DNA of 5,224 nt, from positions 1-5,224 of the forward strand of contig CAYWKL010000056.1 of the NCBI GenBank assembly GCA_964459095.1, in the 5' to 3' direction. Source of the DNA: CAYWKL01 sp964459095 (GTDB taxonomy: Bacteria > Patescibacteriota > Microgenomatia > Daviesbacterales > UBA10151). Shown here piece by piece: positions 1 to 5,036 of the stretch (positions are counted from its first letter, which is position 1; every line of letters begins with the position of its first letter). Position numbers and translations under genes: made by a program. Below the pieces are notes generated by a model that saw nothing but the letters and a program-made list of their open reading frames with translations, did not search any database and was not told where the DNA came from.

Positions 1-347
1 TTGGAAGATCTAATGTAGTCCCTATTTTAGCTGAAGCTAAAGTAGATGGTTCTATTAGAATCAAAGATCTAAGTGAAGAAGAAGTTAACAGAATTCAAAA
101 AGCAGTTGAAAAAGTAATGGTTGAAGGGGATCTGCAAAGAAATATTCAGGAAAATATTAAAAGATTGGAAGATATTGGTGCGTATAGAGGCTTAAGGCAC
201 AGAAAAGGTTTACCAGTAAGAGGACAAAACACAAGAAGAAATGCTAGAACTAAAAAAGGTAAAAGAAAAACAGTAGGAACAATTAGAAAAGAAGTAGTGG
301 GAAAAATGGCTGCACCGGCAAGTAGTGGAGGAGGAACTAAAGCATAG
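1..347 (+). CDS. rpsM: 30S ribosomal protein S13, 5'-truncated by the window edge
   Basis: S13 sits in the head of the small ribosomal subunit, where it contacts the P-site tRNA and forms bridges to the large subunit. The frame is open from base 3 (114 residues, first residues GRSNVVPIL), with no start codon in view. By comparison with E. coli S13 about two dozen N-terminal residues lie upstream. Family signatures are clear: VEGDLQRNI, the RLEDIGAYRGLRHRKGLPVRGQ block and the NARTKKGKRKT basic tail. The protein continues beyond the usual end with a low-complexity tail (MAAPASSGGGTKA). The in-frame ATG at 117 is an internal methionine, not the start. The TAG stop at 345-347 shares its G with the GTG start of rpsK. 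Identification is very secure; only the start is unknown. Confidence 0.97.
   Translation, partial: GRSNVVPILAEAKVDGSIRIKDLSEEEVNRIQKAVEKVMVEGDLQRNIQENIKRLEDIGAYRGLRHRKGLPVRGQNTRRNARTKKGKRKTVGTIRKEVVGKMAAPASSGGGTKA
327..335 (+). promoter_or_regulatory. Shine-Dalgarno sequence for rpsK
   Basis: GGAGGAGGA lies inside the last codons of rpsM, where it encodes the three glycines of the S13 tail. It is about 11 to 12 bases upstream of the GTG at 347. It supports that GTG as the rpsK start and shows that rpsK can be initiated independently rather than only by coupling. Confidence 0.75.
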
Positions 348-751
348 TGGCTAAAAAGACAACTATAAAATCAAAAGTAAAATCAAAAAGACAGGCCCCT
401 ACCTCAGTTGGAGCAGGTCGAGTCTATGTTACTGCAACCTTTAACAATACTTTAGTGACTCTAACTGATTTAAAAGGAAATACTTTGGCCTGGAGCTCAT
501 CTGGAAACGTCGGTTTTAAAGGAGCAAGAAAAGCCACGCCTTTTGCAGCAATAACTGCTGTTGAGACAGTTGCACAAAAAGGGAAACTGATGGGAGTAAG
601 CTCAGTTGAGGTTTATATTAAGGGTCCAGGACCAGGGAGAGATGCAGCCATAAGAGCGCTAAGAAATGCTGGGCTTAATTTATCAATGATTGCAGATGTG
701 ACCCCTGTCCCACACAACGGTCCAAGAGCAAAGAAAAGGAGACGCGTTTAA
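347..751 (+). CDS. rpsK: 30S ribosomal protein S11
   Basis: S11 binds 16S rRNA on the platform of the small subunit near the E site and the mRNA exit. The 134-residue length is slightly above the bacterial norm because of a Lys-rich N-terminus. Recognisable family segments are GRVYVTATFNNTLVT (about 24-38), WSSSGNVGFKGARKATPFAA (about 49-68), VYIKGPGPGRDAAIRAL (about 89-105) and the C-terminal DVTPVPHNGPRAKKRRRV. The usual HNGCR of many bacteria reads HNGPR here. The GTG start at 347 overlaps the rpsM stop by one base and has a strong Shine-Dalgarno at 327-335. The TAA stop at 749-751 overlaps the rpsD ATG by one base, so rpsM, rpsK and rpsD are translationally linked. Confidence 0.98.
   Translation: MAKKTTIKSKVKSKRQAPTSVGAGRVYVTATFNNTLVTLTDLKGNTLAWSSSGNVGFKGARKATPFAAITAVETVAQKGKLMGVSSVEVYIKGPGPGRDAAIRALRNAGLNLSMIADVTPVPHNGPRAKKRRRV
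736..741 (+). promoter_or_regulatory. Shine-Dalgarno sequence for rpsD
   Basis: AAGGAG is embedded in the Lys/Arg codons of the S11 C-terminus and lies 9 bases upstream of the rpsD ATG at 751, an ideal spacing. It fixes the rpsD start. Confidence 0.8.
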
Positions 752-1353
752 TGAGCCGTTACACTGGTCCTAAAAGAAGACTCTCTAGAAGAGAAGGAAT
801 TGCTTTAACTTCAAAAGATACAAAATATATCGAAAGAAAAGGTGCGGTAGCTCCTGGAATGCGTGGAGTAAAATTTCGAAGAAGGTTTTCTGAATATGGG
901 ATTCAACTTAGAGAAAAGCAAAAAGCTAAAAGACTTTTTGGGCTTTCAGAAAAACAATTTAGAAATACAGTAGCTAGCGCTTCAAAATCAAAAGGCGCAA
1001 CTGGACAAGTGCTTCTTGAGCTCTTGGAGCAAAGACTAGATAATATAGTTTACAGACTGGGGTTCGCAAAGTCCCGATATGAAGCAAGACAATTTGTTAC
1101 TCATGGGCATGTGACTGTGGATGGGAAAAAAGTAAATATCCCTTCTTTTAGGGTGAAAGAGGGCTCAATAGTTGCAATTTCAGCAAAATTTGTGGATAAT
1201 ACACAAGTTAAAAAGAATCTAGAAAGTTTGGAGACCTTGCCGGAATGGCTTGAAAGGAAAGCCACAGTAGGCAAGGTTTTAAGAAATCCAACAAGAGAGG
1301 AAATGGAACAAGCTATTAATGAACAACTAATAGTCGAATTTTACAGTAGATAA
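751..1353 (+). CDS. rpsD: 30S ribosomal protein S4
   Basis: S4 is a primary 16S rRNA binder that nucleates small-subunit assembly and helps form the mRNA entry channel. In E. coli it also represses the alpha operon translationally; its leader target would lie upstream of this window. At 200 residues it has the usual length. The N-terminus (MSRYTGPKRRLSRREG) has no zinc-binding cysteine cluster, so it is the zinc-independent form. An S4 RNA-binding domain follows at about 93-150 (LEQRLDNIVYRLGFAKSRYEARQFV, then HGHVTVDGKKVNIPSFRVKEG). The PEWLE motif is at 164-168 and the ending INEQLIVEFYSR is canonical, so the stop is at the normal place. The next gene starts 3 bases later in the same frame (TAA ACT ATG). 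Confidence 0.98.
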   Translation: MSRYTGPKRRLSRREGIALTSKDTKYIERKGAVAPGMRGVKFRRRFSEYGIQLREKQKAKRLFGLSEKQFRNTVASASKSKGATGQVLLELLEQRLDNIVYRLGFAKSRYEARQFVTHGHVTVDGKKVNIPSFRVKEGSIVAISAKFVDNTQVKKNLESLETLPEWLERKATVGKVLRNPTREEMEQAINEQLIVEFYSR

Positions 1354-1356
1354 ACT

Positions 1357-1572
1357 ATGAATGATAGACCAGAATTAAGGAAACCATTAAGTCTTAGAGA
1401 ATATTTAGGTGTTTTTGCTCCGGCTCGTCCTAGAACTAGAGCTGAAGGAGAAACAAGACCTTTATCAACAAGAGAATACCTAGCAGCTTTGCCAAATGTA
1501 GATGATTTTATTGCTTTTGCTAAATGGATAGGGAGAGGTAGCAGGAGATTATTGAGCAGGATAAGACATTAA
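1357..1572 (+). CDS. Small Arg-rich protein of unknown function with a duplicated PLSxREYL motif
   Basis: I do not recognise this 71-residue protein. It fills the slot between rpsD and rpoA, beginning 3 bases after the S4 stop and ending 5 bases before the rpoA ATG. Visible structure: two copies of [KR]PLS[LT]REYL at residues 9-17 and 34-42, separated by a Pro/Arg/Ala-rich spacer (about 18-33), then a C-terminal part with an acidic-hydrophobic start (DDFIAFAKWIG) and a basic end (RGSRRLLSRIRH) that could form an amphipathic helix. It has 13 Arg but only 2 Lys, unlike its Lys-rich neighbours. There is no signal peptide or cysteine. No Shine-Dalgarno precedes the ATG, so reinitiation after rpsD is the likely route. 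The A/T-rich third positions match neighbouring genes, and the motif copies differ mainly by synonymous changes, which supports real coding. Its position suggests a ribosome- or RNA polymerase-linked role, but that is only inference. Confidence 0.72.
   Translation: MNDRPELRKPLSLREYLGVFAPARPRTRAEGETRPLSTREYLAALPNVDDFIAFAKWIGRGSRRLLSRIRH
1381..1407 (+). repeat. Motif copy 1 (KPLSLREYL) in the small protein
   Basis: This encodes residues 9-17 of the 71-residue protein. It matches copy 2 (1456-1482) at seven of nine residues. Proline, serine, tyrosine and the last leucine use different codons in the two copies (for example AGT versus TCA for serine), so the similarity is held at the protein level. 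Confidence 0.7.
1456..1482 (+). repeat. Motif copy 2 (RPLSTREYL) in the small protein
   Basis: This encodes residues 34-42, exactly 25 codons after copy 1. The replacements relative to copy 1 are K to R (conservative) and L to T. It is followed by AALPNVDDF, whereas copy 1 is followed by GVFAPARPR, so the repeat unit is only the nine-residue motif. Confidence 0.7.
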
Positions 1573-1577
1573 ATATT

Positions 1578-2489
1578 ATGATTAGATTTAAAGTAAAAGT
1601 TGAAGAAGAAAAGCTAAATTGGGCTTTAATTTCTTTAGAGCCCTTAGAGCAAGGTTATGGGCACACCTTGGGTAATAGTTTAAGAAGATGTATGTTAAGC
1701 TCTCTTCCTGGTGCTGCAATAACAAGTGTAAAAATAAATAATATTTCCCACCAATTTTCTACAATCCCAGGTATTGTTGAGGATGTTATAGAAATAATTT
1801 TAAACCTTAAAAAAATCAGAATAAAAATTGATGGAGACAAACCAATAAAAGCTGTTTTACAAAAAAATGAAAAAGGGGAAGTTAAGGGTAAAGACATTAA
1901 CACAATGGGTGCAGGTGAAATTGTAAATCCTAATGCATATATTGCTACAATCACAGATCCTAAACTCAAATTAAATATTGAGATGACTATAGAACCAGGA
2001 GTAGGTTATGTACCAGTTGAAGAAAGAAAATCCAATGAGATTGGAGTTATACCTGTGGATAGCATTTACACCCCAGTTTTGTCTGTTGATTATAAAGTAG
2101 AACAGACACGTGTTGGAAGAAGAACTGATTTTGACAAACTTAATTTAGAAGTTACAACGGATGGGACAATTACTCCGCTTGAGGCAGTAAATAAGGCAGC
2201 AGAAATTCTATCTGAGTATTTTAAACAAATCTTTAACCCTGTTGAGGAAGAAGAGCCAGTAATTGAGACAAATAAAATTTCTGATGAGTTACTTAAAGCT
2301 TCAATTGAAGAGTTAGATCTCCCTGTAAGAATTACAAACGCACTTAAAGCTATAGAAATTGATACTGTTGGGAAATTAATTGAAATTCCAAAAGGTGACT
2401 TAATGAAAGCCAAAAACTTGGGTGCAAAATCCTTAAGTTTAATTGCAGAAAAACTTCAGGAGAGGGGGCTTGCTTTAAGTGAGGCATAG
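1578..2489 (+). CDS. rpoA: DNA-directed RNA polymerase subunit alpha
   Basis: The alpha subunit dimerises to seed RNA polymerase assembly, and its C-terminal domain contacts UP-element DNA and activators. The 303 residues are slightly short for the family (E. coli 329) but complete. The N-terminal assembly domain (about 1-220) carries the signature EPLEQGYGHTLGNSLRR at 21-37, then LSSLPGAAITSVKI and the FSTIPGIVEDVIEIILNLK block. A short acidic linker (PVEEEEPVIE, 221-230) leads to a full C-terminal domain (about 236-298). Equivalents of the E. coli DNA-contacting residues are present: R251 (R265), N254 (N268), and G282, K284 and S285 in NLGAKS (G296, K298, S299). The ATG at 1578 is 5 bases after the small gene; only a distant, weak AGGA is upstream, so coupling is likely. 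The 3' end overlaps rplQ by 11 bases. Confidence 0.98.
   Translation: MIRFKVKVEEEKLNWALISLEPLEQGYGHTLGNSLRRCMLSSLPGAAITSVKINNISHQFSTIPGIVEDVIEIILNLKKIRIKIDGDKPIKAVLQKNEKGEVKGKDINTMGAGEIVNPNAYIATITDPKLKLNIEMTIEPGVGYVPVEERKSNEIGVIPVDSIYTPVLSVDYKVEQTRVGRRTDFDKLNLEVTTDGTITPLEAVNKAAEILSEYFKQIFNPVEEEEPVIETNKISDELLKASIEELDLPVRITNALKAIEIDTVGKLIEIPKGDLMKAKNLGAKSLSLIAEKLQERGLALSEA
2458..2468 (+). promoter_or_regulatory. Shine-Dalgarno region for rplQ
   Basis: The purine run AGGAGAGGGGG, inside the last codons of rpoA, lies 10 to 16 bases upstream of the GTG at 2479 depending on which part pairs. It supports the GTG start, which gives the canonical MRHR N-terminus of L17. Confidence 0.6.
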
Positions 2490-2853
2490 AGTTCATGGTA
2501 GACACCTTGGAAGAACTAGAAATGAAAGGACTGCACTTTTTAAAAATCTTATTCAGTCCTTAATTCTTCACGAACAAATCAAAACCACAGAGGCAAAAGC
2601 AAAAGCTATTAAGGGTTTAGTTGATAAAATCATCAACAAGGCAAAGAAAAACAAAGATATTCTTGCAGTTTCAGAGTTTGTTATTAATAAACAAGCTCAA
2701 AAAAAACTTTATTCAGATATAAGAGCTAGATTCAAAGACCGTACTTCAGGATATACTACAATGGTAAAACTTAGCAGAAGACAAGGAGACAACTCAATGC
2801 AGGTGGTATTAAGTTTAGTTGATGGTGTAAAGAAAGTTGATAGTAAACAATGA
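2479..2853 (+). CDS. rplQ: 50S ribosomal protein L17
   Basis: L17 is a bacterial large-subunit protein near the peptide exit tunnel opening. The 124-residue length is normal. The N-terminus MRHRVHGRHLGRTRNERTAL is the family hallmark (compare MRHRK..R.LGR in E. coli). The HEQIKTTEAKAKAIKGLVDKII segment (about 31-52) follows, and the C-terminal SGYTTMVKLSRRQGDNSMQVV (about 90-110) matches the conserved GGYTR..KL..R.GD pattern. It starts with GTG within the rpoA reading frame (11-base overlap). Its TGA stop overlaps the rplM ATG as ATGA, a classical coupling arrangement. That TGA at a canonical end also argues against UGA reassignment in this organism. Confidence 0.97.
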   Translation: MRHRVHGRHLGRTRNERTALFKNLIQSLILHEQIKTTEAKAKAIKGLVDKIINKAKKNKDILAVSEFVINKQAQKKLYSDIRARFKDRTSGYTTMVKLSRRQGDNSMQVVLSLVDGVKKVDSKQ

Positions 2854-3278
2854 GTACAAATTCATTGTCCGCTAAATTAATAAAAAGGGATTGGCACTTA
2901 GTTGATGCTAAAGATCAAATTTTGGGAAGACTTGCTACACAAATTGCAGGGAAATTAATGGGAAAAAGTAAAACTAATTTTGTTCCTTATTTGGACATGG
3001 GGGATTTTATTGTTGTTACAAATGCTAGTTTTATAAAAGTGACAGGTAAAAAGCCAGAGCAAAAAAAATACGTAAGGCATTCAGGTTATCCTGGTGGTTT
3101 AAGAGAAGAAAAATTCTCTGATTTATTAAAAAGAAAGCCGCAAGATTTAATACGTCATGCTGTCTCAGGAATGCTTCCAAAAACTAGATTAGGGAGGAAA
3201 ATGATTAAAAAGCTTTATGTATTTCCGGGAAGCGAGCACCCATTTGAGAAACAGTTAGGAAGAAAACCAAATGGATAA
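2850..3278 (+). CDS. rplM: 50S ribosomal protein L13
   Basis: L13 is an early-assembly large-subunit protein that binds 23S rRNA. It has the usual length of 142 residues. Family landmarks are WHLVDAKDQILGRLATQIA (15-33), VPYLDMGDFIVVTNA (45-59), the TGKK...YVRHSGYPGGLRE segment (65-86) and AVSGMLPKTRLGRKMIKKLYV (104-124), followed by GSEHPFEKQ. Translation starts at the ATGA overlap with rplQ; no clear Shine-Dalgarno is seen, so coupling to rplQ is likely. It overlaps rpsI by 8 bases (ATGGATAA). The rplM-rpsI pair is conserved widely, but in E. coli it is a separate operon; here it is fused to the end of the alpha operon. Confidence 0.98.
   Translation: MSTNSLSAKLIKRDWHLVDAKDQILGRLATQIAGKLMGKSKTNFVPYLDMGDFIVVTNASFIKVTGKKPEQKKYVRHSGYPGGLREEKFSDLLKRKPQDLIRHAVSGMLPKTRLGRKMIKKLYVFPGSEHPFEKQLGRKPNG
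3257..3262 (+). promoter_or_regulatory. Shine-Dalgarno sequence for rpsI
   Basis: AGGAAG in the rplM C-terminal codons lies 8 bases upstream of the ATG at 3271 and fixes that start. Confidence 0.7.
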
Positions 3279-3672
3279 AAATAATTTCATTTCTGCTGTA
3301 GGAAGAAGAAAAGAATCTGTTGCAAGAATAAGGTTACTTAAAGGACAAGGTCAAATAACAGTTAATGGAAAGCCAATCTCCGAATATTTTAAAGGCCCGT
3401 TAATGCAAAGAATCTATCAGAAGCCACTTGAAATAACTGATACTTTAGGAAAGTACACTGCCAGCATAAAAATAGTAGGAGGGGGAAAATCCTCACAACT
3501 TGATGCAATTGTTCATGGACTTTCTAGAGCCCTAGATAAAGAAAATAAGGAAACATTCCACTCAATTTTAAAAAAAGCAGGATTTTTAACGAGAGATCCA
3601 AGGGTTAAGGAGCGAAGAAAATATGGTCATGCTCATAAAGCTAGAGCTAAAAAACAATCTCCTAAGAGGTAA
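3271..3672 (+). CDS. rpsI: 30S ribosomal protein S9
   Basis: S9 sits in the small-subunit head; its C-terminal tail reaches the P-site tRNA anticodon stem-loop. The 133 residues match the family. Motifs: AVGRRKESVARIRL (9-22), ITVNGKPISEYF (29-40), GGGKSSQLDAIVHGLSRAL (70-88) and LTRDPRVKERRKYG (106-119). The basic tail ends in QSPKR rather than the common FSKR, keeping the terminal Lys-Arg that contacts tRNA. It is the last gene of the + strand operon. Its final 11 bases overlap the 3' end of the oppositely oriented phosphohexomutase gene, and a possible terminator begins just before its stop codon. Confidence 0.98.
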   Translation: MDKNNFISAVGRRKESVARIRLLKGQGQITVNGKPISEYFKGPLMQRIYQKPLEITDTLGKYTASIKIVGGGKSSQLDAIVHGLSRALDKENKETFHSILKKAGFLTRDPRVKERRKYGHAHKARAKKQSPKR

Positions 3673-3717
3673 TTTTGTGTTCTTCAATTATTGAAATAAT
3701 TTCCTCTTTTTTATTTT
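3664..3717 (+). terminator. Possible intrinsic terminator of the ribosomal operon
   Basis: AAGAGG (3664-3669) pairs with CCTCTT (3703-3708), and after one T-T mismatch AATT (3671-3674) pairs with AATT (3698-3701). The loop can hold a small TTCAA/TTGAA hairpin. The right arm runs into TTTTTT A TTTT (to 3717). The stem is weak and the loop long, so this is tentative. It lies across the rpsI stop and inside the 3' end of the convergent mutase gene. The U-tract is on the + side only, so it would stop ribosomal-operon transcripts, not mutase transcripts. Confidence 0.4.
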
Positions 3718-4906
3718 GTACATCTTCAGCATTTCTTGATTCTATATTAAGACGCAGTAGTGGTTCTGTATTTGAAGTTCTAAGTGAAAATCTCCATTCC
3801 GGATAATCAACAGTTATACCATCCATTTCAGATACTTCTCCATCAGAGTATTCTTTCCTAATAATATCCATTAATTCATTTGCATTATTAACTTCAAAGT
3901 TTATTTCCCCTGATTCGTGTGACCTTCTAAGATCTGTAACTAGTTCTGAAAGAGATTTATTTTCTTGTGTCATTACTTTTAGGACAAATAGGATGACTGG
4001 AATTTGAGCTTCAGCACTGCCAGTTTCTTTAAAGAAATAATGACTTGATGATTCACCAGCGAATACTGCATCAATTTCTTTCATTTTCTCGCTAATAAAA
4101 GCATGTCCAACTCTGGTTAATGCAAAAATTCCTTCGCTCTCTTCAATTATTTTTTTTGGGGTCATAATATAACGAATGTCGACAATGATAGTTTTGCCTT
4201 TTTGTTTTTTTAATATTTCTCTTGCAATAAGGGCAGTAATGATAGAAGGGGGAACACTCTTATCTTTATAGTCTATAAAAAATAATATATCCCCATCGCC
4301 ATCAGGTGCTAAACCTAAGTCAGCTCTCTCTTCAATTACTCTTTTCTGTAAATCTTTTAAATTTTCATGATTTAATGGGTCTGCTTGATGAGAGGGAAAA
4401 GTTCCATCAAGATTAAAATTCATTTTTATCAATTGTCCTGGAATCTTTTTAAATAGTTCCTCAATGTATAATGCACCCATGGCATTAGCTGCATCAGCGA
4501 CAATTCTAAATGACTTCAACTCAGGATTTCCGACAATTTTTAATGCACTATTTATTTCATCAGAGAGTATATTCTCCTTTTTTACGAGTCTTCCTCCTTC
4601 AGTTTTTGGGAATTCTATATTTCTTAATGTCATTTCTTTAATTTGATCCATGCCAGTATTTTTTCCGATTTTAATTAAGCCTTTAGGCGAGTAAACAACC
4701 ATTTTTAAGCCATTATAATCTTTTGGGTTATGAGAGGCTGTAATTTGAATACCTCCAGCATACTTATAAGTAAAAACTGCAAAATAAAGGGAAGGAGTAG
4801 AAACTAATCCTAAATCAACTACTTCTGCGCCAAGATTAACTAATGTTTTGGAAACCGCTTCAAATAATTTAGGGGTTGAAAGCCGCATATCATAACCCAA
4901 AGCAAT

Positions 4907-4909
4907 TTA
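4907..4909 (-). other. In-frame TAA stop inside the phosphohexomutase gene
   Basis: On the - strand the codons read GCG CCG CTA TAA ATT GCT TTG GGT TAT, giving APL-stop-IALGY. Related enzymes have an unbroken strand here, often with Lys or a similar residue before the hydrophobic run leading to the GxDxR motif. A single base change from AAA (or CAA/GAA) would explain it. Frame and alignment are intact on both sides, so no indel is needed. Confidence 0.9.
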
Positions 4910-5036
4910 TAGCGGCGCATCTTTTTTTAATTTCTCCAGGCGAAGTTTATAGATGGCTTGGGCGACAGGTACTACATTCTCTTCATTTAATTGCGTGGGA
5001 TAAATTCCTCTTATATCATAACTTTTAAAAATTTCC

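Noticed and set aside
117..347. A 76-residue protein from ATG 117
   Set aside because: This ATG is an internal methionine of S13; the S13 frame is open and homologous back to base 3.
1655..1969. Antisense ORF of 104 codons in rpoA
   Set aside because: It lies entirely opposite the conserved RpoA N-terminal domain and its translation resembles no family I know; it is a shadow of the coding strand.
2090..2413. Antisense ORF of 107 codons in rpoA
   Set aside because: It is opposite the conserved RpoA sequence, Ser/Ile-rich from reversed codons, with no Shine-Dalgarno or recognisable motif.
3639..3661. Intrinsic terminator for the - strand mutase transcript
   Set aside because: Past the mutase stop the - strand has a T-rich run (opposite AAAAAACAAT), but only a 3-base-pair stem can be drawn in front of it.
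4464..4646. + strand ORF of 60 codons inside the mutase
   Set aside because: It is a shadow of the mutase coding strand with no supporting signal.
3662..4900. A 412-residue mutase starting at TTG 4900
   Set aside because: The start lies inside a conserved strand just before the GxDxR motif, has no Shine-Dalgarno and omits the YDIRG segment, which is encoded in the same frame directly upstream, beyond a single TAA.
4907..4909. TAA as a reassigned sense codon in this organism
   Set aside because: rpsK, rpsD, rplM and rpsI all end with TAA at the canonical ends of their families, so TAA is a normal stop here. UGA also ends L17 and TsaC/Sua5 correctly, excluding the Gly-UGA code of Gracilibacteria.
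4922..4928. Frameshift at the 7-T homopolymer as the cause of the mutase interruption
   Set aside because: The family-matching frame is the same before the run and after the stop, so an indel there would need a second compensating one; a single substitution is simpler.
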